Numbered from the stretch's first letter, positions 1 to 9,013 are shown. The stretch is 29,716 nucleotides of DNA from Phycisphaerales bacterium UBA854 (GCA_002295885.1 DBGM01000033.1:7714-37429); one strand, 5' to 3'. Numbers and translations are program-made. The notes: a model not told the origin generated them from the sequence alone.

Positions 1-1
1 G

Positions 2-865
2 GGTGAGGGAGCCCGGGCCCAGCGTCAGATCGTGCTCGAGGCCCGACTGCCTCGGGCCATCGCCGCGATTCTCGTCGGATGCAATCTCGCCGTATCCGGC
101 ACCCTGCTCCAGGCCGTGACGAGGAATCCCCTCGCCGATCCGGGGCTGATCGGGGTGACCGCGGGGGCCGCGCTGGCGGCCACCATCGTGCTGGCGGTCT
201 TTCCCTCCTCCGCGATCCTTCTTCCCATCGTCGCATTCGTGGGAGCGATGGTTGCGGCGGTAGTGGTCTACGTGGTCTCCTGGCGACCGGGCGCGGGTTC
301 GTCGCCGATGCGGATGATTCTCGCGGGCGTCGCGGTGAATGCGGTGCTCGGCGCCGTCATCGGCGTTCTGATGACGGCTTTCGCCGATCGAATCCCGGCC
401 ATGATGTTCTGGACTTCCGGTTCCTTCAACGGTCGTGGGTGGGGGCACATCTCCATGCTGTGGCCCTATACGGTCGCCGGTGTCGGTCTGGCTCTCTGGC
501 TTCGTCCGCAACTTGCGGTCATGGAGCTTGGCGACGATTCGGCCACCACGATGGGGGTCCCCGTGGAGCGGACCCGTCTCATTGCCTTTACGGCCGCTGC
601 ACTGCTCGCTGGATCGGCGGCCAGCGTTGCCGGGCTGGTGGGCTTCGTCGGGCTTGTGGTCCCGCATCTGATTCGCCTGCTGCTCGGAGGCAACACCTTC
701 CTGATTCCCGTTGCCGCCGTGGCCGGTGGGGCGCTCCTGCTGTGGTCGGACCTCGTCGCCCGGCTAGCGCTGGCTCCGGCCGAGATTCCGGTCGGCGTGG
801 TCACCGGTCTCATCGGCGGTCCGTACTTCATCTATCTGCTCTATCGGGCACGGTGGCTGCGATGA
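2..865 (+). CDS. FecCD-family ABC transporter permease, 5'-truncated (haem/siderophore uptake)
   Basis: The frame is open from the first bases of the window, so the N-terminus lies outside it. About 288 residues are present, against roughly 330 for the family. The RLPR motif followed by an SGTLLQ / RNPLADPGLIG stretch is the classic FecCD permease signature, and about eight hydrophobic helices follow. It would form the inner-membrane channel of a binding-protein-dependent importer for haem, siderophore or cobalamin. Its stop overlaps the start of the ATPase gene (ATGA at 862-865), and a haem oxygenase follows, so haem is the most likely substrate (HmuU-like). The GTG at 32 is internal: conserved family sequence continues upstream of it. 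The substrate assignment is inference from context. Confidence 0.93.
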   Translation, partial: GEGARAQRQIVLEARLPRAIAAILVGCNLAVSGTLLQAVTRNPLADPGLIGVTAGAALAATIVLAVFPSSAILLPIVAFVGAMVAAVVVYVVSWRPGAGSSPMRMILAGVAVNAVLGAVIGVLMTAFADRIPAMMFWTSGSFNGRGWGHISMLWPYTVAGVGLALWLRPQLAVMELGDDSATTMGVPVERTRLIAFTAAALLAGSAASVAGLVGFVGLVVPHLIRLLLGGNTFLIPVAAVAGGALLLWSDLVARLALAPAEIPVGVVTGLIGGPYFIYLLYRARWLR

Positions 866-1674
866 CGATTTCGGTCCAGGACCTGCAGGTGCATCTCGCC
901 ACAAACCACGTGCTTCGCGGCATCGACTTTACGATCGAGCCCGGGGAACTGGTGGCCGTGCTCGGCCCCAATGGTTGCGGCAAGTCCACGCTGCTGCGAA
1001 CGATTTCGGGAATCGTGTCACCAACCTCCGGATCGGTCCTGCTCGACGGTGAGCCGTTGCGTGCCCACCGTCGGCGGGAACGTGCACGCCGCATCGGTCT
1101 GCTGGGACAGGCCGACGTGGTTCCGATGATGACGACCGCCCGGGATCACGTGGCGATCGGTCGGCATCCGCACCGGGTCTATTTTCGACACGGATCCCGT
1201 GAAGACTCCGAGGCGATCGAGCGGGCTCTCGATCTCTGTGAGATTCGGCATCTCGAGGATCGTCCGGTCGAGCGCCTGTCCGGCGGTGAACGCCAACGCG
1301 TCCGGTTGGCCACCCTGCTGTCCCAGTCGCCTGCGATCATGCTGCTGGACGAGCCGTTCACCGGTCTCGACCTCGAGCACCAGTACGCCTTGCTGCACCT
1401 TCTGGAGCAGCTCAATCGTTCGGAAGGTCGAACGGTGGTGGTGGTGCTGCACGATCTGGAGATTGCAATGCGATTTTTCGATCGCCTTCTGGTGTTTCAG
1501 GAAGGGCGGTTGGTGGCCGATGGCCCTCCTAACACCGTCATGACCCCGGGATTATTGGAATCTGTCTTTCGTATTCATGCTTCCATCGCCAGGGAGCCAA
1601 TTTCAAATCAGCCTGTCATTGTCTGTGATCGTCCGGTACCATCGCAGAATAGGCCTGAGTCATCGGACAGCTGA
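862..1674 (+). CDS. ABC transporter ATP-binding protein (HmuV/FepC-type)
   Basis: A 270-residue ATPase that powers the FecCD permease. Visible motifs are Walker A GPNGCGKST (about residues 35-43), signature LSGGERQRVRLA (from residue 139), Walker B IMLLDEPF and the switch histidine in VVVLHD. The length is normal for the family. The start is the ATG inside the ATGA overlap with the permease stop, which implies translational coupling. The C-terminal 20 residues are polar and not conserved-looking. The next gene is a haem oxygenase 46 bases downstream, so the natural reading is haem import (HmuV-like), although siderophore or B12 import cannot be excluded from the ATPase alone. Confidence 0.95.
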   Translation: MTISVQDLQVHLATNHVLRGIDFTIEPGELVAVLGPNGCGKSTLLRTISGIVSPTSGSVLLDGEPLRAHRRRERARRIGLLGQADVVPMMTTARDHVAIGRHPHRVYFRHGSREDSEAIERALDLCEIRHLEDRPVERLSGGERQRVRLATLLSQSPAIMLLDEPFTGLDLEHQYALLHLLEQLNRSEGRTVVVVLHDLEIAMRFFDRLLVFQEGRLVADGPPNTVMTPGLLESVFRIHASIAREPISNQPVIVCDRPVPSQNRPESSDS

Positions 1675-1720
1675 CTCACGGCCAACCCGTCTACGGTGCA
1701 AATGGAATCATGAGGAGAAG

Positions 1721-2395
1721 ATGTCCATGGCTGAGAACGCCCATCACCATCACGGAGCCCCGGCGACGGGGTTCCATCGTATGCTCAAGGAAGGGACTCA
1801 GGCCCTGCACGATCAGGCCGAGGCCGGCAACTTTCAGGTCCGTATGGTGAACGGGGAACTGGCTCGTCTGGAGTTCGCGGCCTTTCTCGGTCAGATGCGG
1901 CATATCCACGCCGCATTCGATCCCGCGATCAAAATCGCTGCGGAAGCGGACGATCGGGTGGCCCAGCTTTTCGACGAATCGCATCTCCGTCTGGGACGAA
2001 TCGATCAGGATCTGGCCGATCTGGACTCGACGGCCATTGCGGAACCACTTCCGTCGACTCAGAAGTTCGTCGAGTACATCGGTCATCGTTTGAACCAGCA
2101 TCCTGCTTCCCTCATCGGCGTCCTGTACGTCAAGGAGGGGGCCACCAATGGCAACAAGATCGTCTCCAAGCGGCTTCAGCAGGCCATGGAGCTCAAGCCC
2201 GATCAGGCCATGCGCTACATGGATCCGCACGGCAAGGATCAGCGTCGCAACTGGAATGCCTTCAAGAAGACGCTGAACGAGCTTGATCTGAACGAGCGGG
2301 AGCAGACAGACTGCGTCCAGGTCGCGCAGGAAACCTTCCAGATGGTCATGGATGTCTCGCGGGAGCTTCCGATTGCCCAGGCCACCACGGCCTGA
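1721..2395 (+). CDS. Haem oxygenase (biliverdin-producing), HO-1-like fold
   Basis: A 224-residue, largely helical cytoplasmic protein that would open haem to biliverdin, CO and Fe2+. The N-terminal LKEGTQALHDQAE closely resembles the haem-oxygenase proximal-ligand helix, with His30 as the expected axial ligand. A later YVKEGATNG segment (about 136-144) sits where the family has its glycine-rich distal helix. The N-terminus carries four consecutive histidines (residues 8-11), an unusual metal-binding-like patch. The purine-rich AGGAG at 1713-1717 is better spaced for the second ATG at 1727, so the true start may be two codons later. It follows the haem-type ABC genes on the same strand, supporting a haem-iron utilisation operon. 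Confidence 0.85.
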   Translation: MSMAENAHHHHGAPATGFHRMLKEGTQALHDQAEAGNFQVRMVNGELARLEFAAFLGQMRHIHAAFDPAIKIAAEADDRVAQLFDESHLRLGRIDQDLADLDSTAIAEPLPSTQKFVEYIGHRLNQHPASLIGVLYVKEGATNGNKIVSKRLQQAMELKPDQAMRYMDPHGKDQRRNWNAFKKTLNELDLNEREQTDCVQVAQETFQMVMDVSRELPIAQATTA

Positions 2396-2423
2396 GTCCG
2401 ATCCTGCGATCAGTCAAATCTTC

Positions 2424-2861
2424 TCACGATTCACCCAGGTACACCCTGCCGTTCTCGTCGATCACGGTGGCGGGGTTCCATGCGATCTCCCACGTGAATC
2501 CGTCCGGATCCGCAAAGTAGCCGCGGACGCCGCCCCAGGGGGGTGACGACGCTTCCTTCAGGACCCGCCCTCCGCACTCGGCTGCGTGCTGCAGCAGTCG
2601 GTCGATGTCCTTCCGTTCACGGACATTCTGCGAGAGGGTGGTGGTCAGGCCGGCCGTCGAACCCGCCGGGACCCCGACATCGGTCGCGAGGGCCGTCCGC
2701 GGAAACAGGGCCAGAAGCTGGCCCCCCAGATCGAAGAAGGCGACGTGTTCGTTACTCCGGGAATGTTCCTCGAGCCCCATGGCACGATAGAAGTCGCGAC
2801 TTCGTTGCAGGTCCTCGACTCCGAGCGTGACAAAGGAGATGTTGGGGCGAAGTCGAGTCAT
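2424..2861 (-). CDS. VOC superfamily (glyoxalase/bleomycin-resistance fold) protein
   Basis: A 145-residue protein with the paired beta-alpha-beta-beta-beta pattern of the VOC fold: an N-terminal VTLGVEDLQRSRDFYRAMGLEE module and a C-terminal module ending GYFADPDGFTWEIAWNP. These are typical of small VOC enzymes of unknown substrate. I chose the ATG at 2861, which begins MTRLRPNISFVTLGV and has a GGGGAG about ten bases upstream. The frame is open further upstream but that extension is not VOC-like. It is convergent with the haem oxygenase (28 bases apart) and divergent from the FAD oxidoreductase. No substrate can be inferred. Confidence 0.88.
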   Translation of the reverse strand: MTRLRPNISFVTLGVEDLQRSRDFYRAMGLEEHSRSNEHVAFFDLGGQLLALFPRTALATDVGVPAGSTAGLTTTLSQNVRERKDIDRLLQHAAECGGRVLKEASSPPWGGVRGYFADPDGFTWEIAWNPATVIDENGRVYLGES

Positions 2862-3062
2862 GGTGGAGAGGCTCCCCAGTCGGAGATGGCCGCAAGAGGC
2901 GTCTGCGTTCTGTGTGCTGCTCGTTGCGATGATCCTGAAGGCAACGCGGATATTCATCATCAGGATAGGGGAAGAGCCGCTGGAGGCGGGGGGGAATCTC
3001 GCATGCGATTCAAATCGACCCCGGGATGGGAACCGGAAATGCCGGACGCTACTATTTGCGGC

Positions 3063-4289
3063 ATGAAGACACCCGAGGTGATCATCGTCGGAGCGGGCAT
3101 GGCGGGACTGGCATGCGCTAGAACGCTCGATGCCGCCGGCATCGAAGTGCGGCTGCTCGAGTCCACCGATCGGGTCGGCGGTCGACTGGGCAGCGAGACA
3201 CGCAACGATGTGTGCTGCGATCTGGGATTCCAGGTCTCGATGGACAACTACGCCGCCTTGGAGGATCTGGTCCCTCGTTCACTGGTTCCACGACGGTCGT
3301 TCGTCCCCGGCGCCATCGTCTGGGACGGTAAACGCCAGACCCGGATCGTCGATCCGAAGCATTCGCCCGGTTCCGTCCTTCCGCTGCTCGTGTCGGGATT
3401 GGTGCGGCCCCGCGATCTGATCGCCTCGATCCGATGTCGGAGGTGGTCGTCCCGTGCACTGCCCCCCAGATTCGAGGGGGCGACCGCATCCGATGTCATC
3501 ACGGCGGCCGGATTCGGCGACCGCTTCGTCGAATGCTTCCTGCGACCGTTCTTCGGAGGGGTGTTCCTCGACGAGACCCTGCAGGTTGATGCGGGCCGCT
3601 TTCTGAGGACACTCGCCAGATTCGCCTCCGGTCGGGCCGAACTGCCCGATGGTGGAATGCAGCGTCTTGCCGAGGCGATGGCGGATCCGATTCGATCACG
3701 CATCGAGTTCTCGCGGTGCGTGGAGACGCTGACGCCCGACCCCGGTATTGCGTGTTCCGATGGTGCACGGTTCACGGGGCAGGCGGTCGTCCTCGCCGGT
3801 CCGATCGATCGAAGCCTCGACCTCCTTGGTCGTGAGCATTCGAAGGTCGAATGGAGCAGCACGAGGGCATTTCATTTTCGTGCCGACACCGCCGTGCTGG
3901 AGGAGCCGCTGATCGTGCTCAACGGGAGTGGAGGAGGGAGGTTGAATCTGCTCTGCAGTCCGACCGCGGTTGCGGACGGATACGCCGCCCATGGTCAGCA
4001 TGTGATCGTTGCCAGTTGCCGTCCATGCCGCGGTGGAGCGCCCCGCGCAGATGTCGACGAAATACGTGCCGAAGCCGGTCGCATGCTCGGTGTTGATCCG
4101 AACCGGTGGGAGTTCATCCATGAACAACGGATCGACCGTGCGCTCCCGTGCCGACCGACGAACATCGATCCGGCAGGATTGCCGGATCGTGTTCATCTGA
4201 TCGGTGACGGGTTGGACGACCCCTCGATCGAGTCCGCCGTCCGCAGCGGTGTGGCGTGCGGCGAACGGATCATGAAGTCGATGGCCTGA
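3063..4289 (+). CDS. FAD-dependent oxidoreductase, flavin amine-oxidase / phytoene-desaturase-like
   Basis: 408 residues. The N-terminus has the dinucleotide-binding GAGMAG (residues 10-15), an acidic residue ending beta-2 (Glu33) and the RVGGR motif (37-41) that defines the flavin-containing amine-oxidase/protoporphyrinogen-oxidase/carotene-desaturase superfamily. The C-terminus has HLIGDGLDDPSIESAVRSG, the second FAD-contacting motif. The middle is a divergent substrate domain, so the substrate is unknown. No signal peptide is seen, so the protein is probably cytoplasmic or membrane-associated. It diverges from the VOC gene across 201 bases, in which I found no convincing promoter pair, and is convergent with the next gene (6 bases between stops). 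Confidence 0.9.
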   Translation: MKTPEVIIVGAGMAGLACARTLDAAGIEVRLLESTDRVGGRLGSETRNDVCCDLGFQVSMDNYAALEDLVPRSLVPRRSFVPGAIVWDGKRQTRIVDPKHSPGSVLPLLVSGLVRPRDLIASIRCRRWSSRALPPRFEGATASDVITAAGFGDRFVECFLRPFFGGVFLDETLQVDAGRFLRTLARFASGRAELPDGGMQRLAEAMADPIRSRIEFSRCVETLTPDPGIACSDGARFTGQAVVLAGPIDRSLDLLGREHSKVEWSSTRAFHFRADTAVLEEPLIVLNGSGGGRLNLLCSPTAVADGYAAHGQHVIVASCRPCRGGAPRADVDEIRAEAGRMLGVDPNRWEFIHEQRIDRALPCRPTNIDPAGLPDRVHLIGDGLDDPSIESAVRSGVACGERIMKSMA

Positions 4290-4295
4290 AGAAAG

Positions 4296-5336
4296 TCAGT
4301 CCGTGGCGGTTTCCACGCGGGTGCTCACGCTGGGCTCTTCGCTCCAACTGAGGCCGTGTCGGATGCCGTCCAGGGCCATGCCCTGGAAGGATGAGGTCAG
4401 CGTCTTGTCGGTCACCACGCGGGTCATCTGGGTGCTCATGGTCAGGCCCCCGAACCGGCTCCCTTCGTGAGAGGAAACGATGGTGACCTTTCCGCCTTCA
4501 TCCGTGATGGAATCGACCTTGCCGTGGATGACGGTTCCGTGGTTGTCGAGGTAGATGGTGGCGATGTGATCGTTGACCGGATCCCAGTACATCAGGTAGA
4601 GATCCATGCTCTGGCCGGCATCATCCGTGTAGAACGACTCCTGCTTGAGCACCCGCTGGTCGGCCAGCCAGGAGATGGTGGTGCGCAGGGTTCGTCCGTC
4701 GGGAAGGGGCATGTCCCACGTGCCCGCCAGTTTGGTGGCCTTCATGAGATCTCCGACGGGGTTGGCCCGGACCGCCTGGCTGACCCAGGGGGTTCCATCG
4801 GCACCCTGTTGCACGGAGTTGCTGCGGGTGTTCATTCCCGTGTACGTGACGGATTGGATGTACGTCGTGGTCTTGCCCTGGGACTCTTCGGTGTATTCCC
4901 AGTGGATGGTGTCATCCGTCATGCCCTTGAGGACGGAGTTGCCGTGGTACGGCTTGCCCATGTCGTAGCCTGAGAAGCTGGCGACCGGTGCGCCGCTCTT
5001 TGCATCCCAGCCCATCATTCCGCAGCCGGTGGAGATGACCCGCCCGTCGTTGGTCACCATGTGGTAGCTGTGCACCAGTTGTCCCGTGCCCGGCTCGTAG
5101 CGCATGGTGTTCGTCCCGGTGTAGGTGAGTCCGGCGGGAATTCCGACCCACATTTCCTTGGTGACGCCGGTTTCGACCCACGTGCCGCAGGCTCCACGAT
5201 CCAGATGCCAGTTGACGAACTCGTCCATGGAGGACGGCATCTTCATGCCATCATCGGCGTGGGTGAAATTCGTGAAGATTGTGCAGGAGAGCACGATCGC
5301 GATGATGTGTAATACGTTGCGCATGGAGTATGCCAT
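4296..5336 (-). CDS. Secreted protein of unknown function with two similar beta-rich halves
   Basis: 346 residues with a signal peptide (hydrophobic core LHIIAIVLSCTIF, cleavage probably near THADDG). The mature part seems to hold two copies of one roughly 130-residue domain. Each begins GTW (GTWVETG and GTWDMPLPDG), passes through a strand ending MYW/GWD, and ends in a T-rich strand. The pattern recalls the lipocalin-like DUF1579-type proteins, but I cannot confirm the family. The start may instead be the ATG at 5324, four codons later; neither has a clear Shine-Dalgarno. It lies 26 bases downstream of the TPR gene on the same strand, so the two are probably co-transcribed and both exported. 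Confidence 0.8.
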   Translation of the reverse strand: MAYSMRNVLHIIAIVLSCTIFTNFTHADDGMKMPSSMDEFVNWHLDRGACGTWVETGVTKEMWVGIPAGLTYTGTNTMRYEPGTGQLVHSYHMVTNDGRVISTGCGMMGWDAKSGAPVASFSGYDMGKPYHGNSVLKGMTDDTIHWEYTEESQGKTTTYIQSVTYTGMNTRSNSVQQGADGTPWVSQAVRANPVGDLMKATKLAGTWDMPLPDGRTLRTTISWLADQRVLKQESFYTDDAGQSMDLYLMYWDPVNDHIATIYLDNHGTVIHGKVDSITDEGGKVTIVSSHEGSRFGGLTMSTQMTRVVTDKTLTSSFQGMALDGIRHGLSWSEEPSVSTRVETATD

Positions 5337-5362
5337 TCTTTGTCTAAGAGGTGAAAGGGAAA

Positions 5363-7057
5363 TCAGTCAGCGGATGCGACTGGCGTGCCACAGTAGCAGG
5401 AAGCGGGGGGGATGACGTCGGCGCTCGCCCAGGCCCTGCGGAAGGCGTCGTCGATGCGGGCCGCCTCCTCGCCGCGTCCCTGGCCGCGCAACGCATCGCG
5501 GAGACCGAGCAGCGCCCAGCCGTTGGCCGGGAAGATCTCGAGGTCGCGCAGGTACACCCGTTCGGCATCCTTGTATCGGCCGTCGACGATCAGCAGGGCT
5601 CCGTAGGCGTGTCGGGCCGGCATCATCCAGGGGGCGGGCTCGGCGTAGACCAGTCGTTCCTCGATCGCCACGGCCTCCTCCAGCAGTTCGAGCCCGCGAT
5701 CCCGATTGCCGGCCTTGAACTCGATTTCCCCTTCGAGGACCAGTCTGGCCAGCGGCATGATCTCGATCGCCGGCTGGTTGCCCAGCCACCAGTCGCCCTC
5801 GGGGATCCTCTTCACCGCGACGTCGAAGGCGGCAAGCTCCTCGCGGGCCTCGGCGATCCGGTCGGTGTTCGCGTAGGCGACGCCGCGTGCATAGTGCCGC
5901 AGGCATTGACCGACCGCGGCCCACTCCGGCGGTGCGGGTTCGACGAGGATCTCGTCCCACATCCCGAATCGAGCCAGCACGTGCCACTTGCTGGCCGACA
6001 CGCCGTCGCTGATGGAACCAAGGGCCTGCATCAGCGGAGGCGGAACCTCCTCGGTGATGGCGCGGGCGGCGGCCACGGCTTCCCGCTTCCGCCCCTGCAT
6101 GGTCGCGGCGAAGGCGAGGAAGTGGCGGTTGTGTGCGGTGTAGAAGCGGTATTCGGCCGCGGCGGGATCGCCTTCGAACCATGCGTCGTCCAGAGCGGCG
6201 GCCCTTCGGTTGCAGTCGGCGGAATCGTCGTAGCGTCCCGTCTGCATCCAGATGTGCGACGGCATGTGGACGAGATGTCCCGACGCCGGCACCAGCGTGA
6301 CCAGTCGATCTGCGGCGGGTTCGGCGATCTGGGGCCACGGCGAGGATTCCATGGTGTGGATGTACAGGTGGTTGGCGGCCGGATGATTCGGGTGCCGCTG
6401 CATGACGTTCTCGAGGATCGCTCTGAATTCCGGCGTCCGCTTGATCGGTTCGCCTTCCAGCGTCCAGTACTCCCAGGGCTGCATGACCATCATGGCTTCG
6501 GCCGTCCAGACCGCGACATCGGGATCCAGCGGGTACCGATCCCGGACCTCGATCATCGCGTCGAGGTAGGCCTGGTTCTGTTCGGTCAGGTCCTCGGGCA
6601 TGGGGTAGTTGTACCGGTGCGCGATCGCCTCGATCAACGCCCGGTTGGCGCCGGTCTCGTGTTCCTTGAGTTCGTTCGCACGCTTCGCGGCGGCGTAGCT
6701 CCATTGATCCTTGGGCGGATCGATGCCGGGGTTGTTCTGGTTGGGGCCGCCCGAATAGGCGATGCCCCACCAGGCCATGGCGCAGTTCGGGTCGTGCACG
6801 GTGGCCTGTCGGAAGGAGCGGATGGCTCCATCGAAGTTGTAGCCGTACATAAGGGCCAGGCCCTGGTCGAACCAGCGGCGGGCATCCTCCGAATCGGTGT
6901 GGATCGGACGTCGGTGCTCGCCCAGCCGATCGAGGATCATCGGCGGGGGGGAGCCCGCAGCCGGCAGTTGGGGGGTGGTGTCCTCGGTCGTGGACGCGAT
7001 GGTGGTGGTTGCGACGAGGAGGGCCGCAGGCAGACTCCTCAGGATGGTGCAATGCAT
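5363..7057 (-). CDS. Secreted tetratricopeptide-repeat protein
   Basis: 564 residues. The ATG at 7057 has GGAG about eight bases upstream and opens a signal peptide (MHCTILRSLPAALLVATTT). The mature protein begins with a TPR-like helix pair (ARRWFDQGLALMYGYNFDGA, then SFRQATVHDPNCAMAWWGIA) and ends with further TPR-type pairs (GRYKDAERVYLRDLEIFPANGWALLGL). A central block with HMPSHIWMQTGRYDDS is a feature I associate with a family of secreted bacterial TPR proteins. TPRs bind proteins; no catalytic motif is evident. It is the first gene of a probable two-gene - strand unit and diverges from the coiled-coil gene across 106 bases. Confidence 0.88.
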   Translation of the reverse strand: MHCTILRSLPAALLVATTTIASTTEDTTPQLPAAGSPPPMILDRLGEHRRPIHTDSEDARRWFDQGLALMYGYNFDGAIRSFRQATVHDPNCAMAWWGIAYSGGPNQNNPGIDPPKDQWSYAAAKRANELKEHETGANRALIEAIAHRYNYPMPEDLTEQNQAYLDAMIEVRDRYPLDPDVAVWTAEAMMVMQPWEYWTLEGEPIKRTPEFRAILENVMQRHPNHPAANHLYIHTMESSPWPQIAEPAADRLVTLVPASGHLVHMPSHIWMQTGRYDDSADCNRRAAALDDAWFEGDPAAAEYRFYTAHNRHFLAFAATMQGRKREAVAAARAITEEVPPPLMQALGSISDGVSASKWHVLARFGMWDEILVEPAPPEWAAVGQCLRHYARGVAYANTDRIAEAREELAAFDVAVKRIPEGDWWLGNQPAIEIMPLARLVLEGEIEFKAGNRDRGLELLEEAVAIEERLVYAEPAPWMMPARHAYGALLIVDGRYKDAERVYLRDLEIFPANGWALLGLRDALRGQGRGEEAARIDDAFRRAWASADVIPPASCYCGTPVASAD

Positions 7058-7163
7058 GCCGATGACTCCTTCGAAGAGTCCGGATCCTAGCACGCCGGGA
7101 CGGACCGCATCGGGGGAACATTTTCCCGTCCGGAGGTCTAGAATCAACTCCCGGAGACCACCC

Positions 7164-9002
7164 ATGCGCATCGCAATCCCAATCATCATCGTGCTGTTCG
7201 TGTCCACGGTCGAAGTGCTGGCCGCCAAGCCGGAGGGGGGAGACGGCGGGCAGTTGGCGCAGTTGGGCACCTCCCTCAAGGCGGCCGTGCTCAGCGGTTC
7301 GATGACCGAAGAGGATGCCCGTGCGATCTGGGAGTCGGCCGGCGAGGTCCGCAAGCTTCAGGCCGAGATGGAAACGCTCCTCGCGGACGGGAGCCAGGAG
7401 GAGGTCGGTGAGGATGCCAAGTCCCAGACGCTGCGTCTGATTCCACCGGATCCCCGATCCCCCCGTCTCCTTCTGCAACCGGAGTTCCTGAAGCGGGACA
7501 GTCTGACGATCATCGAGTCGATGGAGCTCGATCCGCAGCGTTCGGAGATCGTCGATCTCGTCTTCCGCGACTACGTCGGCAGCTACGAACTCATCTCGCA
7601 GCCGCTGGTGACGGCTCTGCAACGGTACCGGCGATCGCAGGTCGGTCGTGATCTGGCCGAAGCCGTGGACCGGCTCGATCGGCAGTTGTCCACGCAGGAC
7701 ATCGACATGACGGCGGCCATGGACACCATGCAGGAACGTCTCGAGGAGTACGCCCGCCAGGCCGTGGCCAAGCAGGGCGCCGAGACGGAGGAGGGCCGGG
7801 AGAAGTCCAGGGCCCTGGCCCAGGAGTGGGTCGCTGAGCTCGAAGGCGGGCTCGATTCGCTCGACGAGAACATGAACCGGCTTCGGGAGCGACTGGTCAT
7901 CGCCATCGAGCAGACGGAGCAGGCCGGTTCGGAGGTCACCCCCGAGGATCTCTACCGGCTGGCCACGGCCCTCCGTCAGCAGCGGGATGCGATCCGGACC
8001 GATGTGCTCGAGACGTTGCAGTTGACCATCGCCGAGGATGGGGATCAGGAGCGTCTGGCCGGACTCCGGTCCGCCATGCAGCGTCTCCAGTTCACGTCGG
8101 GGCTTCGGCTGGCCCGGCTGGGAGGAGAGCGCATCGATCCCCGTGCGGTGCTGGAGGGTTCGGTGTCGGCGGGTGAACCCGTGCGGATGCGTCTGGTCGA
8201 GATGGAGCCGCAACTGGCCGGACTCGCTCGGAACCGGCTGGACACGGCCCTCGATCGCGAACTGGCCGGGATCCGACTGATGGTGGAGGCCCGCAAGGCC
8301 ATTGACGAGTTCGGCGGCGAGGAGTTCGTTCCCGGAGAGCGATGGGAACGGATCATCGATCCGTACGCGGATTCCTGGCAGTCGCAGATCGATGCGTCGG
8401 TCGCCTGTCGGGACGGCATTCTGGATGCGATCGACGAACTCACGGTGCTGCTGATGGAGCAGGAGGTCGAGTCGGCCTTTGCGTATCGCGATCTCGCCCT
8501 TCGGCGTGGATTCCCCGATGAGATGCGGGTGCGCTGGTACGACCGGGCCTTGGCCGCGGCGCTGGAGTTGGATGGGCTTGCGGAAGAGGTTGCCGCGGCG
8601 ATCACCGAACTCCGCGACCGGGTTTCGTTCGAGGCTCGCGCCATTCGCGATCGTGCGATTGCGGGGCGCATGGAGCGTGACGTCGAACTGGCGAACGCGC
8701 CAGTCCTCAGCCTGTGGGGACTCGAGGACGACAAGGGCGCGTTGTTCGAGGAATCCGATTGGCGCGGCCGCGAGTTCGAGGCCCATCGTCTTCTCAACGA
8801 CGAGGTCGAGGATTCGCTCCGCATCCTCCTCGATCCGGTCCAGTTCGATCGGCTCCCTCCGCGACGCTGGCAATGGTCGGACGAGGCGAAGGAGAAGGAA
8901 CGGAAGGCGGGCGCGAAGCGATCGGGCCGTGGCAAGGGATCCGGCGGCAAGGGATCCGGCGGCAAGGGATCCGGCGGCATGGGATCCGGCGGCAAGGACT
9001 GA
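7164..9002 (+). CDS. Secreted or periplasmic coiled-coil protein with glycine/lysine repeat tail
   Basis: 612 residues, family not recognised. The ATG at 7164 has GGAG seven bases upstream and a signal peptide (IAIPIIIVLFVSTVEVLAA). The body is strongly charged and helical, rich in Glu, Arg, Gln and Leu with heptad-like spacing, suggesting long coiled coils between about residues 60 and 560. There is no enzyme motif, no second membrane segment and no cell-wall anchor. The C-terminus (from residue 590) is four near-identical GKGSG repeats, a flexible basic tail. A weak -10-like TAGAAT lies at 7139-7144. It could be a structural or envelope-associated protein. Confidence 0.85.
   Translation: MRIAIPIIIVLFVSTVEVLAAKPEGGDGGQLAQLGTSLKAAVLSGSMTEEDARAIWESAGEVRKLQAEMETLLADGSQEEVGEDAKSQTLRLIPPDPRSPRLLLQPEFLKRDSLTIIESMELDPQRSEIVDLVFRDYVGSYELISQPLVTALQRYRRSQVGRDLAEAVDRLDRQLSTQDIDMTAAMDTMQERLEEYARQAVAKQGAETEEGREKSRALAQEWVAELEGGLDSLDENMNRLRERLVIAIEQTEQAGSEVTPEDLYRLATALRQQRDAIRTDVLETLQLTIAEDGDQERLAGLRSAMQRLQFTSGLRLARLGGERIDPRAVLEGSVSAGEPVRMRLVEMEPQLAGLARNRLDTALDRELAGIRLMVEARKAIDEFGGEEFVPGERWERIIDPYADSWQSQIDASVACRDGILDAIDELTVLLMEQEVESAFAYRDLALRRGFPDEMRVRWYDRALAAALELDGLAEEVAAAITELRDRVSFEARAIRDRAIAGRMERDVELANAPVLSLWGLEDDKGALFEESDWRGREFEAHRLLNDEVEDSLRILLDPVQFDRLPPRRWQWSDEAKEKERKAGAKRSGRGKGSGGKGSGGKGSGGMGSGGKD
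8931..8999 (+). repeat. 15-bp tandem repeat encoding GKGSG
   Basis: Four in-frame copies of a 15-base unit (ggcaagggatccggc), the fourth with one change turning Lys to Met, followed by a partial copy (GGKD) and the stop. Such units expand or contract by slippage without breaking the frame, so tail length may vary between strains. Confidence 0.95.
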
Positions 9003-9013
9003 CGTGGCCGGGT

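Noticed and set aside
1577..1720. An upstream extension of the haem oxygenase gene
   Set aside because: It overlaps the ATPase gene in another frame and is not haem-oxygenase-like; ribosome-site position favours 1721 or 1727.
2924..2956. TTGCGA and TATTCA as a promoter for the FAD oxidoreductase
   Set aside because: The spacing is 21 bases, outside the usual range.
2862..2960. A longer N-terminus for the VOC protein
   Set aside because: The VOC fold begins right after the ATG at 2861, which has its own GGGGAG; the extra 33 residues look non-coding.
7098..7131. Inverted repeats GGACGG/CCGTCC and GGGAA/TTCCC between the divergent TPR and coiled-coil genes
   Set aside because: The stems are short (5-6 bp), one with a 22-base loop, and mutually compatible only loosely; this is expected by chance in GC-rich DNA.
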